64,000 nt of DNA. Source: Bacteroidia bacterium (GTDB taxonomy: Bacteria > Bacteroidota > Bacteroidia > Chitinophagales > UBA2359). A model generated the notes under the pieces. That model was not told the DNA's origin. It did not search any database and saw only the letters and a program-made list of their open reading frames with translations. Every line of letters begins with the position of its first letter. Position 1 is the stretch's first letter. Shown piece after piece: positions 27,197 to 35,261 of this stretch. The DNA is taken from contig JAUHXA010000028.1 of the NCBI GenBank assembly GCA_030427245.1, positions 16,464-80,463 on the forward strand, in the 5' to 3' direction. The position numbers and the translations under genes are program-made.

Positions 27197-28939
27197 ATGG
27201 TAAAAATTCCTTATGGCAGCGTGGGTACTTTCGAAGACTTGGTAACACAAGGGTATCATTATGTCGACCAAACTAAATATCTCGAAAGATTGGAGGGCTT
27301 GAACAAAAAACATTTGTTCTTTTTGCGTCCTCGTCGATTTGGCAAGAGTCTATTTGTTTCCGTTTTAGATTATTATTATGGTATGGAGTACCAAGACAAA
27401 TTTGAAGATTTGTTTGGTGCATATTACATCGGACAAAAACCTACCCCTCTGAGAAATAGTTACTTAATGCTAAAGTTTAACTTTTCGGGCATCAATACGG
27501 CTACTAATGAGACAACTCATCGGGGTTTTTTAGAAGAGGTTCGTTTGGGGGTACTGCGTTTTTTAAAAAACTACAACTCTATTTTTAATCAAAAAAATCA
27601 AGAAATTCTTCAGACTATTTCTGACCCAGAAATAATCATGAAACAATTGTGGAATTGGGTGAGAGACGAAGCGAAAGGTGAAAAAGTCTATATATTGATA
27701 GATGAATACGACCATTTCACCAACGAAATGGTGGCGTATCGATTTGAGGAATTCAAGAAAGTAGTGGGACGAAATGGCTGGGTGCGGAAGTTTTATGAAA
27801 CATTGAAGATTGGAGCAGATACAGGAATTGTCGACCGCACTTTTATCACTGGAGTTACCCCTGTTACATTGGATAGTTTGACGAGTGGATTTAGCAATGC
27901 AACTGATATTAGCACCGACATTCGATTTGGTGAGATGATGGGTTTTACACATGGAGAGGTGAAAATTATTTTGCAAAAGATTGGCATTGAAGAAGAAAGA
28001 TTAGAAGATGTTTTAAAGGATTTGAAGGAATGGTACAATGGGTATATTTTCAACAAAGATATGACTGAGAGTATATATAACTCCGAAATGGTTTTGTATT
28101 TTGCAGACCAATACTTGATATCAAATTGTTATCCCGAGCAACTTTTAGCTACAAGTGTGGCTACGGATTACCACAAAATTCGGTCTATGTTTCGGATTGC
28201 TCACAAGGAGCAAGAGAATATGGATACACTTCAAGAAATACTGAAAACAGGAACAATAAAAGCTCCGCTAACCATTAAATTCAACTTTGAAGAAGATTGG
28301 CAACAACACAATTTCGTGAGCTTGTTGTTTTATTTGGGTTTTTTGACCATCAAAGGTAGCGAATTAACCCGTTTGATTTTTGGTATTCCTAATTATGTAA
28401 TACAGCAATTGTATTACCAATATTTTAGTCAAATCATACTAAGCAGAGCAAAATTGAATACATACAGCATAGACATTCAAGAACCAATATCTGAGCTGGC
28501 ATTGTATAACAACTACAAACCCATAGTTGAACTGACAGAATCCGTACTTACCCAACTATCTGCCAACAATGACCGAGCTGCCTTCAATGAAACGCACATC
28601 AAATCTATATTTGTTTCTTGGTTTTATGCTACAGGAGTTTACCACATTTACAGTGAATTGGAAGTAGCAAAGAAGAACCAAAACAAGGACAAAGGCAGAA
28701 TTGATTTACTGTTGACCCGCCGTCCACCTTTTGAAGAGGAAGTAAAATATCAGTTTATTTTTGAATTGAAGTACTTGAAAAAGAAAAACGTTGGGCAACT
28801 GCAAACCGTTCGGCAAGAAGCTGTTGACCAATTGAAGGACTATTTGAAGGATGAAAAAGTAAAGCATTTGAAAGATTTAAAGGCTTATGTAATCATGTTT
28901 GTTGCCAATAAGGCGGAAGTGATTGAGGTGAAGGTTTAG
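27197..28939 (+). CDS. AAA-ATPase-like / PD-(D/E)XK nuclease-like protein (PF09820-PF08011 type)
   Basis: The 580-residue protein has the opening typical of the AAA-ATPase-like family: IPYGSVGTFEDL, then YVDQTKYLE, and a Walker A variant RPRRFGKSLF at about 44-53. Walker B appears as LIDEYDHF near 165. The C-terminal region carries a PD-(D/E)XK-like core: GRIDLLLT, then FIFELKYLKKK, with the expected D...ExK acids. Such proteins occur in many near-identical copies in Bacteroidota and their role is not established; selfish or defence functions have been suggested. There is no operon partner, and a repeat-rich 550-bp gap follows. Confidence 0.85.
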   Translation: MVKIPYGSVGTFEDLVTQGYHYVDQTKYLERLEGLNKKHLFFLRPRRFGKSLFVSVLDYYYGMEYQDKFEDLFGAYYIGQKPTPLRNSYLMLKFNFSGINTATNETTHRGFLEEVRLGVLRFLKNYNSIFNQKNQEILQTISDPEIIMKQLWNWVRDEAKGEKVYILIDEYDHFTNEMVAYRFEEFKKVVGRNGWVRKFYETLKIGADTGIVDRTFITGVTPVTLDSLTSGFSNATDISTDIRFGEMMGFTHGEVKIILQKIGIEEERLEDVLKDLKEWYNGYIFNKDMTESIYNSEMVLYFADQYLISNCYPEQLLATSVATDYHKIRSMFRIAHKEQENMDTLQEILKTGTIKAPLTIKFNFEEDWQQHNFVSLLFYLGFLTIKGSELTRLIFGIPNYVIQQLYYQYFSQIILSRAKLNTYSIDIQEPISELALYNNYKPIVELTESVLTQLSANNDRAAFNETHIKSIFVSWFYATGVYHIYSELEVAKKNQNKDKGRIDLLLTRRPPFEEEVKYQFIFELKYLKKKNVGQLQTVRQEAVDQLKDYLKDEKVKHLKDLKAYVIMFVANKAEVIEVKV

Positions 28940-28958
28940 TTCCTTTATAGAATTTCCT

Positions 28959-28966
28959 TATTTTTG
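28959..28966 (+). promoter_or_regulatory. Isolated -7-like box
   Basis: TATTTTTG fits TAnnTTTG and lies 20 bp after the preceding stop. The next gene, valS, starts more than 500 bp away, so a very long leader would be needed. It may equally be a chance match. Confidence 0.25.
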
Positions 28967-29053
28967 CGGCTTCAATTTTTGAAGAACCAAAGGAACTATT
29001 TTGGTTGAATATTGATTAGTGCACTGTAACAGAAATTTCTTAATATCATTTTA

Positions 29054-29168
29054 TGACAAAATTCGTGCATTTACATCCCCCTAACTCCCCCTTCAAAGGG
29101 GGAGTTTACTCACTATCAGTGTATTCCCCCTTTGAAGGGGGGGAGGGGGATGTTGCGCCAGTTTTGTC
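29054..29168. repeat. Long imperfect inverted repeat with C-rich/G-rich arms
   Basis: Arms at 29073-29104 and 29125-29153 pair almost completely (ACATCCCCCT...CTTCAAAGGGGGA against its reverse complement), with an outer TGACAAAA/TTTTGTCA pair at 29054-29061 and 29161-29168. A direct octamer GCACTGTA lies outside on both sides (about 29020 and 29190). It resembles the C-rich palindromic intergenic repeats common in Bacteroidota genomes. It may fold as a strong hairpin in RNA from either strand. Confidence 0.65.
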
Positions 29169-29247
29169 ACACTGTCAAAAAACTTCCGTTGCACTGTATT
29201 AGTTTTAGTAATCTGAGCTTTGAACAGGAATTGACTAAGTAAAAAAG

Positions 29248-29350
29248 AAAAAATAACTCATCGACCAATATTCCCCTTTTGAAAAGCCTGCCCCGATTTC
29301 TCGGTGGGGGATGGGGTATGTTAGCAAAAGAAAACGAGGAGTTATTTTTT
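29248..29350. repeat. 103-bp element with 16-bp terminal inverted repeats
   Basis: The left end AAAAAATAACTCATCG (29248-29263) and the right end 29335-29350 are inverted repeats that match at 15 of 16 positions. The interior contains a short G-rich/C-rich pair. Similar ACTAAG-A-rich sequence lies outside both ends (about 29233 and 29358), but I do not see a clean target duplication. It could be a miniature transposable element or simply a hairpin upstream of valS. Confidence 0.4.
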
Positions 29351-29489
29351 TACCCTTACTAAGAAAAAAATATACTCATATTAAGTGAGATTCCTTTCTG
29401 TAAACAATTTTTGTTCAGTTCAACATTGCCAAGATTATCAACCAAACATTAATAGCATCCACTAAGAATCCATAGCAACAATAGAGAAT

Positions 29490-32099
29490 ATGCAAACGAA
29501 ATACAATCCACAAGACGTAGAAGAAAAATGGTATGAGTATTGGGAGAAACACGAATTGTTTAAATCCGTGCCCGATGAGAGAGAGCCTTATACAATCGTG
29601 ATTCCTCCACCAAATGTAACAGGTGTCCTGCACATGGGACACATGCTCAACAATACGATTCAAGACCTTTTGATTCGCAGAGCACGTATGCAGGGCTACA
29701 ACGCCTGTTGGGTGCCTGGAAGTGACCACGCTTCAATCGCAACGGAGGCGAAGGTGGTCAAGATGTTGAAGAAAAAAGGCATCAGCAAACACGATATCGG
29801 ACGTGAGGAGTTTTTGAAGCATGCTTGGGAATGGACGGAAGAATACGGAGGTATTATTTTTAAGCAGTTGCGGAAATTGGGCGTAAGTTGTGATTGGAGT
29901 AGAACCCGTTTTACCCTCGAAGACAAGCTTTCGGATGCCGTTGTAAAAGTATTTGTGGATTTGTACCGCAAGGGTAAAATCTACCGAGCCAATCGCATTG
30001 GACATTGGGATGTAGCTGCTCAAACGGCACTTTCTGACCAAGAGGTGATTTACAAAGATGTAAACGCCAAACTCTACCACGTTCGCTACAAAATTGAAGG
30101 AACAGAAGATGAATGGATAACAGTCGCAACAACTCGCCCCGAAACCATCATGGGAGATACTGCCATATGTTTTCACCCCGAAGACGAGCGTTACCAATCT
30201 TTGAAGGGCAAAAAGGTACTTGTGCCTTTGATTAATCGTGCGATTCCTGTCATTTATGATGAATATGTCGATATGGAATTTGGTACGGGTGGTTTGAAAA
30301 TCACCCCTGCTCACGATGCAAATGACTTTGCATTGGGCGAAAAACACGGTTTGCCGATTATTGATGTGTTGAATCCCGATGGCACGATGAGCGAAGCCGC
30401 ACAATTGTATATTGGAGAAGACAGAGATAAGGCGAGGAAATTGATTGCGAAGGATTTGGAAGCTGCGGGACATTTGGTGAAGGTGGAGGATTTACCGCAC
30501 AAAGTTGGTTTTTCGGAGCGAACAAATGTGGTCGTTGAACCTCGCATTACGCCTCAGTGGTACATGAGCATGGAGGAAACGGCAAAGCCTGCATTGGAAG
30601 CGGTGATGAACGATACGATTCAGTTTTTCCCTCCAAAATACAAGAATACTTACCGTCATTGGATGGAAAATATTCGGGATTGGTGTATTTCTCGTCAATT
30701 GTGGTGGGGACAGCGGATTCCGATTTACTACTTGGCGGATGGTAGTCATGTATGTGCTGAAACTGCGGAGGAAGCCCTCGAATTGGCGAAAGAACAAAGT
30801 GGCAATCCAAATTTGACGGCTGCAGATTTGCGGCAAGACCCCGATGTGGTGGATACTTGGTTTTCGTCTTGGTTGTGGCCGATTTCGGTTTTTGATGGTT
30901 TTGAAAACCGTGAGGAATTGGATTATTACTACCCGACTTCGGTATTGGTGACGGGTTGGGACATCCTGTTTTTGTGGGTGGCTCGAATGGTGATGGCAGG
31001 CTACGAATGGGAAGGTCAATACCCGTTTAAGGATGTGTATTATACAGGCATGGTTCGGGACGAAAAAGGACGCAAAATGTCTAAATCGCTCGGCAATTCT
31101 CCTGACCCACTGGGTTTGATAGAGACGTATGGAGCGGATGGTGTGAGAGTTGGTTTGTTGATGAGTTCTCCAGCGGGCGGTGATTTGTTGTTTGACAACA
31201 AGTTGTGTGAGCAAGGTCGCAACTTTAGCAACAAGATTTGGAATGCGCTTCGATTGGTGAAGGGTTGGGAAGTGAAGGAAGGTAAAAATGAAAACATTGA
31301 TGCAATCGTGGATTGGTTTGAAAATCGCTTCAATCAGGTAGTGGCAGAAACCGAAAAACAATACGAAACTTACAGTATTTCGGAAGCTCTCAAAACGATT
31401 TACTCTTTTGTTTGGAACGATTTCTTTTCGGTCTATCTCGAAATGGCGAAGCCCGAATACCAACAACCGATTGACCAATATACCTACGACAAAACGATTG
31501 AACTCTTTGAGAAGTGCATCAAATTGCTACATCCTTTTATGCCGTTTTTGACGGAGGAAGTGTATCACCTATTGAAAGAAAGAACAGAAGGTGATTCGAT
31601 TTGTGTGGCAAAGTACCCCGAAGTGTTGGACTTCAATCAAGCTGCAATTGACAAAGGCGAAACGGCTAAAGAACTCTTAACAAAACTTCGTGACCTTAGA
31701 AATAGCCAAAAATTGAAGCAACGTGATTTGCTGCAATTGAGTGTCAAAACTTCTCAACCTGAGTTGTTTGATGGTTTGATTCCGCTTTTGAAGCGCAAGG
31801 CTTTCTTGGAGTCTTTTGACTTTACGGATGAAGATGTAAGTGGTGCGGTGAGTTTCCGAATCGGGAAAGATACCTTTTTTGTTCCGCTTGGTGATAAGGT
31901 GGATTTGGAGGAGGAACGCCAAAAAATTCAGAAGGAATTGGATTATTTGAGTGGACTGAAAGTGAAGTTGAATAAGAAATTGGGCAATGAACGGTTTGTG
32001 AACAATGCGCCTGCTGCGGTGGTGGATAAGGAAAAGAAGAAATTGGCAGATACGGAGGGGAAGATGGCGGTATTGGAGGAGCAGTTGGGGAATTTGTAG
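29490..32099 (+). CDS. valS: Valyl-tRNA synthetase
   Basis: ValRS charges tRNA-Val with valine and edits mischarged threonine. The 869 residues show the class I signatures HIGH as VLHMGHML near residues 46-53 and KMSKS as GRKMSKSLGN near 527. The CP1 editing domain lies between them (TTRPETIMGDTA), an anticodon-binding helical domain follows, and a C-terminal coiled coil (DLEEERQKIQKELDYL) contacts the tRNA arm. Length is normal. The leader holds two inverted repeats but no recognisable T-box, which this phylum does not normally use. Confidence 0.97.
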   Translation: MQTKYNPQDVEEKWYEYWEKHELFKSVPDEREPYTIVIPPPNVTGVLHMGHMLNNTIQDLLIRRARMQGYNACWVPGSDHASIATEAKVVKMLKKKGISKHDIGREEFLKHAWEWTEEYGGIIFKQLRKLGVSCDWSRTRFTLEDKLSDAVVKVFVDLYRKGKIYRANRIGHWDVAAQTALSDQEVIYKDVNAKLYHVRYKIEGTEDEWITVATTRPETIMGDTAICFHPEDERYQSLKGKKVLVPLINRAIPVIYDEYVDMEFGTGGLKITPAHDANDFALGEKHGLPIIDVLNPDGTMSEAAQLYIGEDRDKARKLIAKDLEAAGHLVKVEDLPHKVGFSERTNVVVEPRITPQWYMSMEETAKPALEAVMNDTIQFFPPKYKNTYRHWMENIRDWCISRQLWWGQRIPIYYLADGSHVCAETAEEALELAKEQSGNPNLTAADLRQDPDVVDTWFSSWLWPISVFDGFENREELDYYYPTSVLVTGWDILFLWVARMVMAGYEWEGQYPFKDVYYTGMVRDEKGRKMSKSLGNSPDPLGLIETYGADGVRVGLLMSSPAGGDLLFDNKLCEQGRNFSNKIWNALRLVKGWEVKEGKNENIDAIVDWFENRFNQVVAETEKQYETYSISEALKTIYSFVWNDFFSVYLEMAKPEYQQPIDQYTYDKTIELFEKCIKLLHPFMPFLTEEVYHLLKERTEGDSICVAKYPEVLDFNQAAIDKGETAKELLTKLRDLRNSQKLKQRDLLQLSVKTSQPELFDGLIPLLKRKAFLESFDFTDEDVSGAVSFRIGKDTFFVPLGDKVDLEEERQKIQKELDYLSGLKVKLNKKLGNERFVNNAPAAVVDKEKKKLADTEGKMAVLEEQLGNL

Positions 32100-32241
32100 G
32101 GATAAGAAGTCAGAGGAGGGAAGTGAGAAGTGAGATTTCCCCAACTGAATTGTAAGCTGATGATAAGGAAAACTTACTGAGAGGATAAATTGTTTGAAGT
32201 TCAAGAAACATGTTTTTTACCTGAAAAATCTATCTTCACCA

Positions 32242-32646
32242 ATGGAATTAAATACTGCTGTTCAAATTGACCTCAAAAGTATTTTACAAGGAATTGCCTT
32301 ATTGGATACGAATAACTTACGCTTATTTGGGAATGAAGTTCTGCAATTGGTTTTAAGACGTACTGCTGATGATGAACAAGTAAAGGAGTTGGGGTTGGTT
32401 TATCAAATATATACACTGATTCCACAAGAAACCAAATTGCGCTATGATGAATTGGTTGCCAAACTTGAAAGGGAAGAACTCAACTCTAAGGAGCATCAAG
32501 AGTATGTCGACTTGAATGAGCAAATGGAAAATTTCAGTGTTGAACGCCTTAAACTTTTGATTGAATTGGCTGAAATTCGCCAAACAACTGTTCCAAACGT
32601 GATGCTTCAACTTGGTCTCCAAAAAAGAATGCAGTTATCTTATTGA
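32242..32646 (+). CDS. Small hypothetical protein
   Basis: From the ATG at 32242 this gives 134 residues (MELNTAVQIDLKS); an upstream TTG at 32194 is the only way to extend it and looks less likely. The protein is helical and charged. Its second half, with LNEQMENFSVERLKLLIELAEIR followed by VPNVMLQLG (each piece short, residues about 95-130), resembles small proteins that in cyanobacteria and Bacteroidota often sit beside HNH nuclease genes. That comparison is from memory, and no such partner is present here. Function unknown. Confidence 0.6.
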   Translation: MELNTAVQIDLKSILQGIALLDTNNLRLFGNEVLQLVLRRTADDEQVKELGLVYQIYTLIPQETKLRYDELVAKLEREELNSKEHQEYVDLNEQMENFSVERLKLLIELAEIRQTTVPNVMLQLGLQKRMQLSY

Positions 32647-32909
32647 AAATGAATCGAACGGGTTTGGTGAATTTGAGAAGATTGTTATTGATGATTAAAG
32701 AGCATCCTCCAAAAGTTTAAAGTAGCTGTTTTGTAGGTTTGAACACAGAGGCACAAAGACACGGAGATTTTTTTGGATTAGGAAAAAACTTTGTCAACAG
32801 TCGCAGACTCCCGAGGTTTCGGGACAAGTTATGACAACAGTTAGAGATTTTCAACAATGAAATACCACCTTGATTCAAGTCCGCACCAAAGATGCTCCCG
32901 CCAATCAGA

Positions 32910-33413
32910 CTATTTAATGCGCTTGGCTTGAGTAGTGAACGAAAGCCCTTGTGTGCCTTGCATGGAATTCATCACCCCTTCAAACAGCGGCTCAGGGCAG
33001 CCTTTTGGGATTTTCCATTCAAAGATAAAATTTGAGCCAGTACCGCCTTCTATATCTTCATGGTCAATGATTATTTCAGTTGTCTCCATAGGAGAGAGGA
33101 AAATAGGATAATCAAAATAAGTTCTTAGAGACGTGCCATGTGTATCGTAATACTCTGCCCTCAAGAGATAGATGGTATCCAAATCACTGGTATTTCTTAA
33201 GCTAATCATTCCCGTCAAGTTGTATTTTTGATTTTGCGTAAAACTATAAATTTGGGAATAAACAGAAAGGTAGGATTTACCATATTCGAGAGAGTCTTTT
33301 TCACTTATGGTAATCCTTTTTTTTGACCATTTTTCTGGATTTATCGAAACAGGTTCCTGCTGTTGGGAGCATCCAAAAAGAAAAATTGCAGCACAAAAAA
33401 CAATGTATCTCAT
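32910..33413 (-). CDS. DUF3124-family lipoprotein
   Basis: The 167 residues start with a lipoprotein signal (VFCAAIFLFGCSQ, Cys15). The body matches the DUF3124 pattern I know: GMISLRNTSDLDTIYLLRAE, then YYDTHGTSLRTY, FLSPMETTEIIID and GGTGSNFIFEW, ending with FEGVMNSMQGTQGLSF. This is a small beta-sandwich-like envelope domain with no known activity. The gene lies about 95 bp after the 3' end of a metallophosphoesterase gene on the same strand, so the two may be cotranscribed. Confidence 0.8.
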   Translation of the reverse strand: MRYIVFCAAIFLFGCSQQQEPVSINPEKWSKKRITISEKDSLEYGKSYLSVYSQIYSFTQNQKYNLTGMISLRNTSDLDTIYLLRAEYYDTHGTSLRTYFDYPIFLSPMETTEIIIDHEDIEGGTGSNFIFEWKIPKGCPEPLFEGVMNSMQGTQGLSFTTQAKRIK

Positions 33414-33507
33414 TAAAATATTTTTTTATTTCCTTACTAATAAATCACTTCTCACCTTCTACTTGCCAATAATAGAAGCAGAAAAAATCTTCAATCCATT
33501 AAATCCT

Positions 33508-34497
33508 CTACCAAACCAGAGCCAAAGAATCCAAATTTACAAACTCCCAAGTCAATTCCCGTTGAGTTTTATCCAAAGTCAATTCCAGAATATGGTCAGA
33601 AGGAAGCGCAACTCCGTTGTGTTCGGTATACGTTCGGGCAATACCAGAACCAATCAGCCAAATACCTTTTTCGGTCAAATATTGAAATTCCTTTTCTCTT
33701 TGACCATAATCTCCTGCAATGAATACGACTTGAATTCCCCTATCTTGTACGGCGGTAAACAAGGGATAAAGTGTCTGATGAAACTTCGTATTGGGCTTAC
33801 ATTCACTCAACCAAAAAGCTTTGTTTCCATTCGCTCTATCCCACATACTGATGTTTCGTATTCCATCATCTGCATCTCCCCAAATAACATGATGCGTCAA
33901 CACCACCAAATGAGAAGCATCTTGAATCGTATCGCATACCGTTGTTAGCATGGCTAATTGAGTATCTAATTCGTCACAATCGGGTTCTTCTAAATTGGTG
34001 TTTAAGACCATGACTACCAAATTATCAAGCGTAGTGGTATAATACAAAGGACGTTCGGTGATATTGGTGATAAAGTGTGTGTTCCCATTTCGCACATCGT
34101 GATTACCAGGAGCCCAAAGGGTGTGAGGATGCGACAAATCAAACAAACAATTCATGTAGTCTAAAGTCGTACTGTCTTTGGTGGTTTCGGAACACATATC
34201 TCCTCCCAACCAAACATGCTGAAATTGGTCGAGATACTTTTGTTTGACCAAATATTCCAAACGCTCATCTACAGAATAGGGCAAATGATAGGTATGCCCC
34301 AAAAATACAATTCGTTCAAGTGTGCTTGCCTCTTTGGTCTGATGGAAACAGGTATCAGCAGGGTTTTCGCCTTCGTCAATGGGTGTCACAGGAGTTTTTT
34401 CACAGCTCAAGGCCAAACAGATAATGGCTAAAAACAAAGCGAATTGAATGTTTTTGGAAAACGTGTGTAAATGTGTCTTGTTATTGTCTGAAAGCAT
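33508..34497 (-). CDS. Calcineurin-like phosphoesterase family lipoprotein
   Basis: A signal with a lipobox (LALSCEK) sits at residues 18-33 after a hydrophilic N-terminus. The metallophosphoesterase core is visible as GGDMCSE, then GNHDVRNG, then VLTHHVIW. Two of the usual metal motifs deviate: the first DxH is replaced by LGHTYH, and the final GHxH position reads AGDYGQ. It is 329 residues and should sit in the periplasm or outer surface. It may have altered metal binding, or belong to a subfamily with histidine in place of the first aspartate. The substrate is unknown. Confidence 0.75.
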   Translation of the reverse strand: MLSDNNKTHLHTFSKNIQFALFLAIICLALSCEKTPVTPIDEGENPADTCFHQTKEASTLERIVFLGHTYHLPYSVDERLEYLVKQKYLDQFQHVWLGGDMCSETTKDSTTLDYMNCLFDLSHPHTLWAPGNHDVRNGNTHFITNITERPLYYTTTLDNLVVMVLNTNLEEPDCDELDTQLAMLTTVCDTIQDASHLVVLTHHVIWGDADDGIRNISMWDRANGNKAFWLSECKPNTKFHQTLYPLFTAVQDRGIQVVFIAGDYGQREKEFQYLTEKGIWLIGSGIARTYTEHNGVALPSDHILELTLDKTQRELTWEFVNLDSLALVW

Positions 34498-34583
34498 ATT
34501 CGTTGATTTTTTGTGGATGGTACTAAGTTTTTAAAATAAGTAGTAATTTTACCGAGTCTTTTAATAATATCAAAAACCACTCT

Positions 34584-35261
34584 ATGTTAAAATTTGAAGA
34601 ATATTTAGCACAATTTACAAATACTATTTTACTCAGCGAATTTTTAATCAATATATTGGTCGCAGCCTTATTAGCAGTAGTAGTGAGTTGGTTTTATCAG
34701 CGTTATGGCAATGCGGTTTCTAACCGAAAAAGATTTGCCGATAACTTTCTCCCTCTTGCCTTGACGACCTTATTGATCATCACCATAGTTAAATCTTCGA
34801 TTGCCTTGTCTTTGGGCTTGGTTGGGGCCTTGTCCATTGTCCGTTTTAGAGCAGCCATCAAAGATCCTGAAGAATTGACCTATTTGTTTTTAGTGATTGG
34901 CATTGGCTTGGCAACGGGAGCAAATCAACCGATTATGGCATTGGTAGCGATTTTTACTATATTATTCTTGGTGTTTGTCCACAAAAAAATCAATGGACAG
35001 ATTCGATTCAAAAGCGAAGATGCCATGTATGTGAACATTCACACAGATGTCGAAGAACTCGAAAAAATTACGAAATTATTAACCGATAAAATGAGTTATG
35101 TAGAATTGAAGCGTTTGGATACTTTAGATCAAGGCTTAGACCTTTCTTTTATTTGCAAGGCGGATTCTATTCAACAGATTCAGACCGTTGCCCAACAGCT
35201 AAAAGGATTGTCAACCAATACGCAAGTTTCTATTATTGACCAACCCGATTTAATTGCATGA
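34584..35261 (+). CDS. DUF4956 membrane protein
   Basis: The 225-residue protein has three to four hydrophobic segments in the first 130 residues (LINILVAALLAVVVSWFYQ, then ALTTLLIITIVKSSIALSLG, then YLFLVIGIGLATGA). The conserved GALSIVRFRAAIKDPEEL segment is the DUF4956 hallmark. A soluble C-terminal domain of about 90 residues with an ACT-like beta-alpha pattern follows. It overlaps the CotH gene by 4 bp (ATGA). DUF4956, CotH and VTC genes travel together in many bacteria, which suggests a membrane part of that module. Its activity is unknown. Confidence 0.88.
   Translation: MLKFEEYLAQFTNTILLSEFLINILVAALLAVVVSWFYQRYGNAVSNRKRFADNFLPLALTTLLIITIVKSSIALSLGLVGALSIVRFRAAIKDPEELTYLFLVIGIGLATGANQPIMALVAIFTILFLVFVHKKINGQIRFKSEDAMYVNIHTDVEELEKITKLLTDKMSYVELKRLDTLDQGLDLSFICKADSIQQIQTVAQQLKGLSTNTQVSIIDQPDLIA

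Noticed and set aside
30492..31478. A 328-codon open frame antisense to valS
   Set aside because: It lies wholly within valS, lacks any family motif, and is explained by the low stop frequency opposite the valS reading frame.
32194..32241. TTG start extending the small protein after valS
   Set aside because: The ATG at 32242 begins a family-like sequence, and the extension adds only hydrophobic and basic residues.
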